Source of the DNA: an uncultured Porphyromonas sp.
Lineage (GTDB): Bacteria > Bacteroidota > Bacteroidia > Bacteroidales > Porphyromonadaceae
Direction of reading: 5' to 3'
NCBI GenBank assembly: GCA_900538385.1
Contig: UWSO01000026.1
Coordinates: 1 to 30,755 of the forward strand
DNA length: 30,755 nt
Of the stretch, positions 17,059-25,867 are shown in pieces. Within the stretch, counting starts at the first letter, position 1, and every line of letters begins with the position of its first letter. Under the pieces are notes generated by a model. The model was not told where the DNA came from. It made no database searches and saw only the letters and a list, made by a program, of their open reading frames with translations. A program made the position numbers and the translations under genes.

Positions 17059-18171
17059 ATGGTCACGATAGGAGATGTAGTTCGTACGATAGAGGAGTGC
17101 TACCCGCTGAGCTATCAGGAGAGCTACGACAATTCGGGCTTGCAGGTGGGCGATGTAACGCAGCCACTGCGTGGTATCATGCTGGCTGTGGAGACGACCG
17201 AGGCGGTACTCAAGGAGTGCCTGCAACGTGGGTGCAACCTACTCATATCGCATCACCCGATCCTCTTTCGAGGGCTTAAGCGGATCATGCCCGCGACTTA
17301 TCAGGAGCGTTGCGTGGCTTTTGCCTTGAGAAACAATATCGCTATCTACGCCTGTCACACGTCGGCAGACAATGAGACGACGCAGGGGGTAAATCACTAT
17401 CTGGCCAACCTGATCGGTCTCAAGCGTGAGGGTAGGCGACCAATGATGCCTCAGCGAGGCCGCTTTTACAAGCTGCAGACCTATATACCGCACAGTCATG
17501 CCGATGCGCTGCGCACCGCATACGAGGAGGCGGGCATTGGCTCGCTGGGTGGCTACACAGGTTGTAGTTATAGTTGCTCGGGGGTAGGACGCTTCCGTCC
17601 AGGAGCTGAGACGCATCCGACCATTGGCACACATGGCGCCTTGGAGGCGGTCGAGGAGGAGATGATCTCCGTGCTTGTGCCACAGGAGAGACTCTCGCAA
17701 GCCCTCACGACACTCATAGCGACGCATCCCTATGAGGTGCCGGCCTACGAGGTGATCCCGATCGTGATGGATCACCCGACGAGTGGGCTAGGAGTCATAG
17801 GCGAGCTACCTAGTGAGCTAACTCCGCAGGAGCTGCTAGAGCATCTAGCTACGCTGCCAGCTGTGGAGCGCATCGCCTACTCAAATCCCCCCACACAGCC
17901 GATCCGTCGCATAGCTCTCTGTGGCGGTAGTGGCGGTGGTCACGAGTTCATCGGTGAGGCTATGCGTTCAGGCGCAGAGGTCTATATCACAGGTGAGGCA
18001 AAGTACAACGACTATCTTGACGTGCAGGGGCGTCTCTGGCTGATCACGCTAGGGCACTTCGAGAGTGAGCACTGCACGCGCACGATGCTCTATGATGCAT
18101 TGTCGGATAAATATCGTAACTTTGTCATCCATACGTCAGATGCTGACACCAATCCTATTCACTATTTCTAA
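17059..18171 (+). CDS. Nif3-like dinuclear metal-centre protein (DUF34/YbgI family)
   Basis: A 370-residue cytoplasmic protein, the long form of the family that carries a middle insertion (about 130-235, PII-like in known structures). Metal-binding signatures are visible: LLISHHPILFRGLKR near residue 60, IYACHTSADN near 98, and the C-terminal LGHFESEH (about 335). GGSGGGHEFIGEAMRSGAEVYITGEAKYND is the conserved C-terminal half. The family forms hexameric toroids with two metals per subunit; it is often labelled GTP cyclohydrolase 1 type 2, but its physiological reaction is unsettled. It lies 17 nt after aspS and 12 nt before the zinc-ribbon gene, a neighbour pairing I recall as common in Bacteroidota. 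Confidence 0.93.
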   Translation: MVTIGDVVRTIEECYPLSYQESYDNSGLQVGDVTQPLRGIMLAVETTEAVLKECLQRGCNLLISHHPILFRGLKRIMPATYQERCVAFALRNNIAIYACHTSADNETTQGVNHYLANLIGLKREGRRPMMPQRGRFYKLQTYIPHSHADALRTAYEEAGIGSLGGYTGCSYSCSGVGRFRPGAETHPTIGTHGALEAVEEEMISVLVPQERLSQALTTLIATHPYEVPAYEVIPIVMDHPTSGLGVIGELPSELTPQELLEHLATLPAVERIAYSNPPTQPIRRIALCGGSGGGHEFIGEAMRSGAEVYITGEAKYNDYLDVQGRLWLITLGHFESEHCTRTMLYDALSDKYRNFVIHTSDADTNPIHYF

Positions 18172-18183
18172 GCAATACCATCT

Positions 18184-19089
18184 ATGAGCATTAATACAAC
18201 GACCCACGAAGTAGCCGAGCGTAGTATCAGGGAGAAGCTCATCGCCCTCAAGCGTCTACAGGAGACGCTCACCAGTATTGACAAGATCAAACTACTACGA
18301 GGCGAGTTACCCCAAGCTATCGAAGATTTGGCTGACGAAATCGAGGGACTGAAGACACGCTTAGAGAAGTACAACGCTGCTGCCAAGAAGCTCTCACAGT
18401 CAGTCAGTGGTGAGAATCAAAAGATCGCCACGGCAAATGATAAGCTCGAGACACTTAAGGAGCAGCTCAATGCGGTGAGCAACAACCGCGAGTATGAGCA
18501 TCTGTCGCGAGAGATCGAGTTCCAGGAGCTTGAGATACAGCTAGCGCAGAAGCATATTCGTGAGTTCAATGTGGAGCTACAAGGTCGCAAGGATGACATC
18601 GCCAAGCTCCAAGAGCGTATCAAGGAGCGTGAGGAGGATCATCAGGCTAAGAGTGATGAGCTGGAGCAGATTATTGCTGAAACTCGTATCGAGGAGGAGC
18701 AGCTCCGTGATCGTGCCAATGAGCTGGAGGCGCAGATCGATGAACGCATCCTCAAGGCATTCCAACGCCTTCGCAAGGGTGCTACCAACGGGCTTGCCGT
18801 GGTTCCCGTAGAGCGTGAGGCATGCGGTGGTTGCTTTAACCATATTCCACCACAGCGTCAGCTAGAGGTCAAGCTACACAATAAGGTTATCGTCTGCGAG
18901 TATTGCGGACGTGTACTCATCGACCCAGACATCGAGAATGAGCCAGTAGAGGAGACGGCTGAGGCAAAGACCGATACAAAGGCCGACACAAAGAAAAAGG
19001 AGACTAAGAAGGCTACTGCCACCAAGAAGAAGGCTGCGCCTAAGAGTACTAAGAAGGCTGCCTCTAGCAAGGATAAAAAGGATAAGTAA
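18184..19089 (+). CDS. Coiled-coil C4 zinc-ribbon protein (DUF164 type) with Lys/Ala-rich tail
   Basis: A 301-residue protein. Residues about 10-200 are a long heptad-rich coiled coil (ERIKEREEDHQAKSDELEQI is representative). A C4 zinc ribbon follows, with Cys214, Cys217 (ACGGCF), Cys238 and Cys241 (CEYCGRVL), and ligands spaced as expected for the CT398-like/zf-RING_7 family. After residue 250 the protein becomes an unusual low-complexity tail of Lys, Ala and Thr (KTDTKADTKKKETKK, ending KDKKDK), reminiscent of histone H1-like tails and probably a nucleic-acid-binding appendage. Family function is not established; a role in RNA or ribosome biology is inferred from the tail and from neighbours in tRNA metabolism. 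Starts 12 nt after the Nif3-like gene. Confidence 0.88.
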   Translation: MSINTTTHEVAERSIREKLIALKRLQETLTSIDKIKLLRGELPQAIEDLADEIEGLKTRLEKYNAAAKKLSQSVSGENQKIATANDKLETLKEQLNAVSNNREYEHLSREIEFQELEIQLAQKHIREFNVELQGRKDDIAKLQERIKEREEDHQAKSDELEQIIAETRIEEEQLRDRANELEAQIDERILKAFQRLRKGATNGLAVVPVEREACGGCFNHIPPQRQLEVKLHNKVIVCEYCGRVLIDPDIENEPVEETAEAKTDTKADTKKKETKKATATKKKAAPKSTKKAASSKDKKDK

Positions 19090-19166
19090 GTCTCTCCTTC
19101 CTGCGACGAGCCTCTTCGGACGGTCTATCGCTCTTCTCTCCCTTTACGACATTTATCACTGGCACT

Positions 19167-20651
19167 GTGTCTCAGCGACGTACGCTACTCAATCATGCTT
19201 TGGTGCATCAGATGCGTCGCACGATCGAGCAGTATGAGCTGCTAGACCGAGACAGCGGGCGGGTGGTCATCATAGCCCTCAGCGGAGGTGCCGACTCGAC
19301 GGCACTCCTGTGGGGGCTATTGCTTTTAGGTTACCGCTGCGTAGCGGCGCATTGCAACTTTCATCTGCGAGGCCCAGAGAGTGATCGTGACGAAGCGTTT
19401 GTCACAGAGCTTTGTGAGCAGCTGGGTGTGCCACTAGAGCGAGCCTCCTTTGACACTTACGGCTACGCAGCTACACACAAGGGCGTGAGCGTAGAGATGG
19501 CAGCGCGTGAGCTGAGGTACGACTTCTTCGATGAACTATATGAACGGTACGATGCGCAGAGTATCGCACTTGGTCATCATCTGGAGGATAATGTGGAGCA
19601 GCTTCTGATCAATCTCTCCCAAGGGGCGGGCGTACGAGGACTGCGAGGTATGCTCCCTATCCGTGAGGAGGGCAAGTATATTCGTCCGCTCATAGACACA
19701 CCGCCTCGACTTATCTATGACTTTTTGAGCATCGCTGGTCAGCCGTTTGTGACAGACTCGACGAATGCCGACACAACCATACGGCGCAACTTTGTCCGGC
19801 ATACGTTGCGTCCGCTCTTTGATCAGCTCAATCCCTCCTTTGATCAGGCGGTCGCCTCGACGATTCACATCTTGCGTGACTTAGAGCAGCTGCAAGACTA
19901 CTATATAAGGAGTACCCTTCCAGCGGATGCCACTCAGCCGCTAGAGATCGCATGGCTTCGTCAGCAGATAGCGCCGCTCGCACTCCTCTATAGTCACTTC
20001 GTAGCAATCGACTGTGACCGCTTGGTGCTACAGCAGCTTCTGATGGACTGCACAAAGTCTGAGCGTGCCGACAGCTATGCTCGCTATGAGGGCCGCGGGG
20101 GCATCATCGAGCGTTATCGTGGCTATCTGATAGGCACGACGAGTGAGACCCTAGCGCGTCTGGCGCAGGCAATCAACTTTTGCCTAAAGCTACCAATGAT
20201 CGAGAGCTGGCAAGCGAAAGCTGTGCTGGATCACCCGCTAGGATCTATAACGATAGCGGTACACGACTGCTCAGAGACGCCACCGCCTGCGATTCGGACG
20301 CTCACTCCTTACAGCTATTTGGTCGACTACGACCAGCTGCTGGCAGCAATGCCTCAACTACAATTCAGAGCCTCTACCGATGGCGAGCAATGGATCGTAC
20401 CGCTGGGCATGAAAGGACGCAAGCCTCTGGCGAAGCTCCTACGCGACGCTAAGGTGCTCCCTTCACGTAGAGCGGCTACAATGCAACTCATCGACAACCA
20501 TACGGGCACCACGCTGTGGCTGGCTGGCGTGTGCCGCAGCGCTGACTACCAGCTCACTCCCCAAAGCCGCCGCTGGGCGCAGATCACCTTCTCCCCTACA
20601 TTGGCAGATCCCTTTGCGAGGCGTACGGAGCCGCATACGGTAGCTCGTTAG
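19167..20651 (+). CDS. tilS: tRNA(Ile)-lysidine synthase
   Basis: Converts C34 of the tRNA-Ile CAU anticodon to lysidine using ATP and lysine, so that the tRNA reads AUA. The PP-loop motif SGGADST is at residues 39-45. AHCNFHLRGPESDRDE, LGHHLEDNVEQLLINLSQGAGVRGL and DSTNADTTIRRNFVRHTLRP are TilS hallmarks. A C-terminal TilS domain (about 395-480) contains LGMKGRKPLAKLLRDAKV. The 494-residue frame opens with GTG at 19167. An in-frame ATG at 19212 would give 479 residues, leaving about 23 residues before the PP-loop, which is the normal distance, and may be the true start. The 77-nt gap upstream makes an independent start of transcription possible. Confidence 0.95.
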   Translation: MSQRRTLLNHALVHQMRRTIEQYELLDRDSGRVVIIALSGGADSTALLWGLLLLGYRCVAAHCNFHLRGPESDRDEAFVTELCEQLGVPLERASFDTYGYAATHKGVSVEMAARELRYDFFDELYERYDAQSIALGHHLEDNVEQLLINLSQGAGVRGLRGMLPIREEGKYIRPLIDTPPRLIYDFLSIAGQPFVTDSTNADTTIRRNFVRHTLRPLFDQLNPSFDQAVASTIHILRDLEQLQDYYIRSTLPADATQPLEIAWLRQQIAPLALLYSHFVAIDCDRLVLQQLLMDCTKSERADSYARYEGRGGIIERYRGYLIGTTSETLARLAQAINFCLKLPMIESWQAKAVLDHPLGSITIAVHDCSETPPPAIRTLTPYSYLVDYDQLLAAMPQLQFRASTDGEQWIVPLGMKGRKPLAKLLRDAKVLPSRRAATMQLIDNHTGTTLWLAGVCRSADYQLTPQSRRWAQITFSPTLADPFARRTEPHTVAR

Positions 20652-20663
20652 CCGTTTATTTTG

Positions 20664-20671
20664 TACTTTTA
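20664..20671 (+). promoter_or_regulatory. Possible -7 box before the RNA methyltransferase gene
   Basis: TACTTTTA differs from TAnnTTTG only in the last base and lies 24 nt before the ATG at 20695, in the short gap after tilS. No clear -33 element is visible, so cotranscription with tilS is equally likely. Confidence 0.3.
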
Positions 20672-20694
20672 CAGCTAGAATCGACTTATAAAGC

Positions 20695-22167
20695 ATGACG
20701 AAGACCTTTCCCATGATCGCCAAGACGCTCCCTGGGCTGGAGCCAGTACTGGAACAAGAATTGACATCCCTCGGTGCGGACAATATACAGATAGGACGTC
20801 GCATGGTCTCTTACGAAGGAGATCTCAAGATGCTCTACAAGTCCAATCTGTACCTACGCACAGCACTTAAGGTGCTGAGACCCATCTATGAGTTTGATGC
20901 GGAGGACATAGACATCCTCTACACGACGCTGCTAAACTTCGACTGGAGCCAGTGGCTCACAGCAGATATGACCTTTGCGGTCGACGCAGTGGTCTACTCA
21001 TCGACCTTCAAGCATAGCCGCTACGTTGTCTATAAGACGAAAGATGCTATCGTCGATTACTTTAGAGAGCAAACGGGTGGCACGAAGCGTCCCTCGGTCA
21101 AGCTCTCCAATCCGCAGCTGATCTTCCACCTACATATCGCCGAGCAGCATGTGACGCTCTGTCTAGACTCTTCGGGCGAGAGCCTGCACAAGCGGGGCTA
21201 TCGTATGGAGCAGGATCGTGCTCCTATTAATGAGGTGCTGGCAGCGGGCATCCTGCTCAAGGCGGGCTGGCACGGACAGTGCGATCTGATGGATCCCTTC
21301 TGTGGGTCGGGTACCTTCCTCGTAGAGGCTGCGCTGATCGCTACGGGTACGCCTCCAGGCATTTATCGTGAGAGCTATCCCTTCGAGCGTTGGCCAGACT
21401 TCGACAGTGAGCTTTGCAGCGAGGTGTACAATGACGACTCGACGGAGCGCTCCTTCGACTACCACATCTACGGCTCTGATCTCTCGCCTCAAGCCATTGC
21501 CAAGGCTAAGCGCAACGTCACCCGATCGGGTATGTCTCGCTACATAGATCTTTCTGTAGGCGACTTTGCTGATCAGCATCTGCCACATCCCGAGGCGGAG
21601 ACGGATCCTAAGTGCCTGCTGGTGATGAACCCGCCTTATGGGGAGCGTCTCTCAGACTACGATCTCGAGCAGCTCTATAGTATGATCGGTCGTACGCTCA
21701 AGTTCCAGTTCGCCGGAGCTCAGGCGTGGATCATCGCTCATCAGGCAGAGCATTTTCATGCGATCGGACTCAAGCACGACCTGCGCGAGGAGCTGTACAA
21801 TGGATCGCTGCCTTGCGAGTTGCGTGGCTATACGCTCTTCGAGGGTAAGCATAAGGAGTACAAAGAGCAGATCGCTCAGCGTGAAGAGACTCCACAGCGG
21901 AGAGAGCGTGGCGAAGCGTTTCACCGTGGTAAAGGGCAAGAACCCCGCAGACATCGGGCAGCCTACGATAAACCGGCTTACAGTAAGGGGCGCGGCAATG
22001 GCAAGCCTTACGACAAGCCTTACGACAAGTCCGCACATCGTGGCACACAGCGTACGAAAGGATCACACCCCGCTGGCTCCTCTAGTTCGGGTTACAAGGC
22101 CAATATCCAAACCTTCGGCAGCGATGAGACGTTTGTCCATGAAGCTGAAGTAAAAGACAACGAATAA
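20695..22167 (+). CDS. THUMP-domain class I RNA methyltransferase (RlmL N-terminal-half type)
   Basis: A 490-residue SAM-dependent methyltransferase, expected to make N2-methylguanine in 23S rRNA by analogy with RlmL and the YpsC/UPF0020 family. An N-terminal ferredoxin-like/THUMP region (about 1-165, MIAKTLPGLEPVLEQEL) precedes the catalytic domain, with LMDPFCGSGTFLVEAALIA for SAM binding and the NPPYGERL active-site motif. After residue 395 comes a roughly 95-residue tail rich in Arg, Lys, Gly and Tyr, with repeated KPYDKPYDK and SKGRGNGK, which is not part of the core enzyme and is probably an RNA-binding extension. Which nucleotide is modified cannot be told from sequence. Lies 43 nt after tilS and 28 nt before dpp4. 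Confidence 0.9.
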   Translation: MTKTFPMIAKTLPGLEPVLEQELTSLGADNIQIGRRMVSYEGDLKMLYKSNLYLRTALKVLRPIYEFDAEDIDILYTTLLNFDWSQWLTADMTFAVDAVVYSSTFKHSRYVVYKTKDAIVDYFREQTGGTKRPSVKLSNPQLIFHLHIAEQHVTLCLDSSGESLHKRGYRMEQDRAPINEVLAAGILLKAGWHGQCDLMDPFCGSGTFLVEAALIATGTPPGIYRESYPFERWPDFDSELCSEVYNDDSTERSFDYHIYGSDLSPQAIAKAKRNVTRSGMSRYIDLSVGDFADQHLPHPEAETDPKCLLVMNPPYGERLSDYDLEQLYSMIGRTLKFQFAGAQAWIIAHQAEHFHAIGLKHDLREELYNGSLPCELRGYTLFEGKHKEYKEQIAQREETPQRRERGEAFHRGKGQEPRRHRAAYDKPAYSKGRGNGKPYDKPYDKSAHRGTQRTKGSHPAGSSSSGYKANIQTFGSDETFVHEAEVKDNE

Positions 22168-22195
22168 GTAATACCTATCACTCCATACTGATCCT

Positions 22196-24412
22196 ATGAA
22201 TAGCACACTGCGTCACTACGCCTTATGGCTCTTCGGAGCTCTTACGCTAACGCTCACAACGGTCCTGCAGGGACAGACGAAGCAGCCGTTAGACCTTGAG
22301 ACTGTCACATCTGGTGGTAAGAAGTTTATCTCAGACTTCTACCCGCAGCCCGTCTATGGTCTCACCTGGCTACAGAGTGGCTACACCTATACAGTTGCGG
22401 GTGGTGACTACAAGAGCCTACGGGTCTACAGCCCAACGAGAGCACAGGAGCAGACCATCCTCACGCAGGACGAGCTCGTTCAGCTCCTCAAGCCTTACGA
22501 TAATACAGACGAGCTCTATCCGCTGGTCGCTTACGACTTCACCCCACAGTGCCACTACCTAGAGGTGGAACTGCCCAAGGGACTCTACCTAATAGATGTA
22601 GAGCAAAAGCAGATCGTCGGATACTTCGCCACAGGTAAGATCGAAAAGCGCGCCTCGCTACTCAGTCCTAACGAACGCAATCTAGCGGTCAAGAGCGAAG
22701 AGGGTAAGCTCCAGATCTACACCATACAGCCCGCAGGCAGTACGCCTCAGGCTCCTGTGCTGGTCGCTACGGATGAGGCTGAGGCTGCAGTCGTCTATGG
22801 CGAGTCAGTCCACCAGAATGAGTTCGGCATCGACGGAGGGCTCTTCTGGAGTCCCGACAGTCGTCAGCTAGCTTTCTACCGTATGGATCAGTCGATGGTC
22901 GCACCTTACCCGATCGTCGATATGACACCGCACAAGGCGGTCGTCCAGCCTGTTCGCTACCCGATGGCGGGTACTCCTTCGCACCATGTGACGCTAGGAG
23001 TTTTCCATGTCGAGAGTCAGCAGACCACTTACCTAGCTACAGGTGGTGACCCTGAGCATTACTTGACGAACGTGGCGTGGCATCCCAACAGCAAGAAGGT
23101 TTACATAGCCGAGCTAAATAGGGGACAAGACCATCTCTTCCTCAATGGTTACGATGCTCAGACAGGATCACATGTCGAGACGCTCTTTGAGGAGACTGAT
23201 GCGCACTATGTCGAGCCACAGCGCCCGATGATGTTTGTCCCAGGGAGCAAAGGCGAGCAGTTCGTCTGGGAGTCCCGTCGTGAGGGTTACCGCCAGCTTT
23301 ACCTCTATAGTAGCACAGGCAAATTGATCCGCAAGCTCACCGACATGGAGGGCGAGGTGACCGACATCTACGGCTTCGACCCCAAGGGTGAGCGCATATA
23401 CTATCAGGCTGCGTACCCCTCACCCCTCGAGCGACACATCTTCGCGAGCGACCTCAAGCGTGGACGTACCATACAGCTGAGCAAGGTGGCAGGGACACAC
23501 GACGCTACTTTTAGCCCAGACAAGCAGTACTACATAGATCAACTGCAGAGTGCTACCATCGCACGCTCCGTCATGCTCCATGACAATAACGGGCTACAGC
23601 TACGTCTGCTGCATCAAGCGCCTGATCCTTGGGTCAAGTTTGATATGCCCACCATTACCGTCGGCACGCTCCTAGCGGCTGATGGTAAGACCGAGCTTTA
23701 CTACCGCCTCATCACGCCGTCTAACTTTGACGAGATGAAGGAGTACCCCGCCATCGTCTACGTCTATGGAGGCCCACACGCCCAGCTAGTCACGAATACG
23801 CCACAGTGGGGTGCCTCGGGTTGGGATATTTACATGGCACAGCAAGGGTATATCATTTTTACGGTCGACAATCGTGGTAGTGCCCAGAGAGGTGCAGCCT
23901 TCGAGCAGGTCATCCATCGTCAGCTCGGCACCGCCGAGATGGCCGATCAGATGAAGGGTGTGGAGTATCTTAAGAGCCTTCCCTATGTAGATCGCAACCG
24001 CATCGGCGTCTACGGCTGGAGCTTTGGAGGCTTTATGACTACCAACCTGATGCTCACGCACCCCGAGACCTTTAAGGTGGGTGTCGCTGGCGGTCCCGTC
24101 ATGGACTGGTCTCGCTACGAGATCATGTATGGCGAGCGGTACAACGACGCGCCTCAGGATAATGCGGAGGGCTATCAGCAAAACAATCTCATCGAGCGTG
24201 CCCAAGACCTCAAGGGGCGTCTTCTCCTCATCCATGGCACCTCTGACAATGTGGTCGTGTGGCAGCATGCACAAGCTTTTGTCAAGGCGTGTGTAGATGC
24301 TCAGACCTATCCCGACCTCTACTACTATCCAGGGCACAAGCACAACGTCATCGGTCCTGATCGCGTGCACCTCAACTATGTCATAACCCGTTACTTCCAG
24401 GAACACCTATGA
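22196..24412 (+). CDS. dpp4: Dipeptidyl peptidase IV (S9B serine protease)
   Basis: A 738-residue exported enzyme that removes Xaa-Pro or Xaa-Ala dipeptides from peptide N-termini, feeding peptide fermentation. The signal peptide is about residues 1-25 (ALWLFGALTLTLTTVLQG). The N-terminal beta-propeller includes FWSPDSRQLAFYRMDQSMV and YPMAGTPSHHVTLGVFH. The C-terminal alpha/beta hydrolase has Ser609 in GWSFGGF, Asp684 in HGTSDNVV and His716 in GHKHNVIG. The Ser-Asp and Ser-His spacings (75 and 107) equal those I remember for P. gingivalis DPP IV (Ser593, Asp668, His700). The nucleophile elbow has Phe where that enzyme has Tyr. Its stop overlaps the purD start by 4 nt (ATGA), so the two are translationally linked. 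Likely periplasmic or outer-membrane associated. Confidence 0.95.
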   Translation: MNSTLRHYALWLFGALTLTLTTVLQGQTKQPLDLETVTSGGKKFISDFYPQPVYGLTWLQSGYTYTVAGGDYKSLRVYSPTRAQEQTILTQDELVQLLKPYDNTDELYPLVAYDFTPQCHYLEVELPKGLYLIDVEQKQIVGYFATGKIEKRASLLSPNERNLAVKSEEGKLQIYTIQPAGSTPQAPVLVATDEAEAAVVYGESVHQNEFGIDGGLFWSPDSRQLAFYRMDQSMVAPYPIVDMTPHKAVVQPVRYPMAGTPSHHVTLGVFHVESQQTTYLATGGDPEHYLTNVAWHPNSKKVYIAELNRGQDHLFLNGYDAQTGSHVETLFEETDAHYVEPQRPMMFVPGSKGEQFVWESRREGYRQLYLYSSTGKLIRKLTDMEGEVTDIYGFDPKGERIYYQAAYPSPLERHIFASDLKRGRTIQLSKVAGTHDATFSPDKQYYIDQLQSATIARSVMLHDNNGLQLRLLHQAPDPWVKFDMPTITVGTLLAADGKTELYYRLITPSNFDEMKEYPAIVYVYGGPHAQLVTNTPQWGASGWDIYMAQQGYIIFTVDNRGSAQRGAAFEQVIHRQLGTAEMADQMKGVEYLKSLPYVDRNRIGVYGWSFGGFMTTNLMLTHPETFKVGVAGGPVMDWSRYEIMYGERYNDAPQDNAEGYQQNNLIERAQDLKGRLLLIHGTSDNVVVWQHAQAFVKACVDAQTYPDLYYYPGHKHNVIGPDRVHLNYVITRYFQEHL

Positions 24413-25782
24413 GCCTTATCTATCCCAACACAAAGCAAGACAAGAAGAAGTCTACAGACGCTGAATTTATGAAGTACGCTAAGATCGAAATGGTAAAAGC
24501 TCCTCAGACCGTCCTACTCCTTGGCAGTGGAGGACGTGAGTGCGCCATGGCAGCTGCCATAGCTGAGAGCAAGCTACTCAAGATGCTTTACATAGCTCCA
24601 GGCAATGCGGGTACCGCGGCTTACGGTACCAATGTCCCTGACCTCAACCCCGCCAAGCATGAGGCGGTGAGCGAGTTCATTGCCACGCACGGGGTCACGC
24701 TCCTCGTCTGTGGTCCCGAGGCTCCGCTCGTTGATGGGCTTGTCGACTATCTGCAAGAAGATGCACGCCATCCCGACCTGCTCATCGTTGGACCCGACAA
24801 GGCAGGTGCTCATCTAGAGGGTAGCAAGGAGTATAGCAAGGAGTTCATGCGTCGTCACGGCATACCGACGGCCAGTTACGAGACCTTCGGACCTCAAGAC
24901 ATCGAGGAGGCGGAGGAATTTCTCGATCAGCTCTCCGCACCCTTTGTGCTTAAGGCTGACGGCCTAGCTGCTGGCAAGGGTGTCCTCATCTGCCAAGATC
25001 GTAAAGAAGCGGAGGAAGGGCTAGGCCAACTCTTCAGTGGTATGTTTGGTAGTCGTGGTCAGCGCATCGTCATCGAGGAGTTTCTCGAGGGTATCGAGTG
25101 CTCCGTCTTTGTTGCTACCGATGGCACCGACTACTGCGTCCTGCCCGTTGCCAAGGACTACAAGCGTGTCGGTGATGGAGACACAGGCCCTAACACGGGC
25201 GGCATGGGTGCCGTTAGTCCCGTACCTTTTGCCGATGAAGCCTTCATGCAGCGTGTTGAGGAGCGCATCATACGCCCTACGCTAGAGGGCTTGCAAGAGG
25301 AGGGCATACAGTATGTAGGCTTCCTCTTCATCGGACTGATGAATGTAGCGGGCGATCCCTACGTCATCGAGTACAACTGCCGTCTAGGCGATCCCGAGAC
25401 CGAAGTGGTACTGCCACGCATCGAGAGTGACTTCCTCGAGCTACTCATTGCTATGGCGACGGGTCAGGTAGCGGGCTACGATCTAGAGGTCTCTCCCGAT
25501 GTAGCTATGACGCTCGTCCTCGTCTCCAAGGGGTATCCAGGGCATTACGACAAGGGCTTCCCGATCCAGCTTCCTGATCCGGCTGAGGGCATACGTATCT
25601 ATCACTCAGGCACTGCGCTTGACGAAGAGGGACATGTGGTGACCAATGGAGGACGCGTCCTCGCTATCACGGCACGTGGCACCACCATTCGGGAAGCTCA
25701 AGAGGCGTGCTACCGCACCGCCACGCAGACACTCTACGAAGGTAAGAACTACCGCCACGACATCGGCAACGATCTCTTGTAG
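24409..25782 (+). CDS. purD: Phosphoribosylamine-glycine ligase (GAR synthetase)
   Basis: A 457-residue ATP-grasp enzyme for the second step of purine synthesis, joining phosphoribosylamine and glycine. The canonical N-terminus VLLLGSGGRECAMA begins only at about residue 35, so the ATG at 24409 adds an atypical leader; in-frame ATGs at 24469 and 24490 (MVKAPQTVLLLG) would give the usual length. I keep 24409 because it overlaps the dpp4 stop as ATGA. The GGRE motif is followed by Cys where most family members have His. Other motifs are intact: PEAPLVDGL, LKADGLAAGKGV, GDGDTGPNTGGMGAVSP and EYNCRLGDPETEVVLPR. The 3' end (codons CYRTATQTLYEG to DIG) recurs at 30695-30755. Confidence 0.96.
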   Translation: MSLIYPNTKQDKKKSTDAEFMKYAKIEMVKAPQTVLLLGSGGRECAMAAAIAESKLLKMLYIAPGNAGTAAYGTNVPDLNPAKHEAVSEFIATHGVTLLVCGPEAPLVDGLVDYLQEDARHPDLLIVGPDKAGAHLEGSKEYSKEFMRRHGIPTASYETFGPQDIEEAEEFLDQLSAPFVLKADGLAAGKGVLICQDRKEAEEGLGQLFSGMFGSRGQRIVIEEFLEGIECSVFVATDGTDYCVLPVAKDYKRVGDGDTGPNTGGMGAVSPVPFADEAFMQRVEERIIRPTLEGLQEEGIQYVGFLFIGLMNVAGDPYVIEYNCRLGDPETEVVLPRIESDFLELLIAMATGQVAGYDLEVSPDVAMTLVLVSKGYPGHYDKGFPIQLPDPAEGIRIYHSGTALDEEGHVVTNGGRVLAITARGTTIREAQEACYRTATQTLYEGKNYRHDIGNDLL

Positions 25783-25817
25783 AGCCACGCACATAAGTCA
25801 GTAACTTCAAAATGACA

Positions 25818-25852
25818 AAGGGGGAGTACGGCTAAGTCCTGCTCCCCCCTTA
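25818..25852 (+). terminator. Probable terminator after purD
   Basis: The inverted repeat AAGGGGGAG (25818-25826) / CTCCCCCCTT (25842-25851) has a 15-nt loop, 36 nt after the purD stop. The stem is GC-rich, but the following TATCGTTAATT is only weakly T-rich. Confidence 0.6.
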
Positions 25853-25867
25853 TCGTTAATTCGCCAA

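Noticed and set aside
17239..17775. 178-codon antisense frame opposite the Nif3-like gene
   Set aside because: It is a shadow of the metal-binding reading frame, with no independent support.
23786..24406. 206-codon antisense frame opposite the dpp4 catalytic domain
   Set aside because: It lies entirely under a firmly identified gene, and its protein has no recognisable features.
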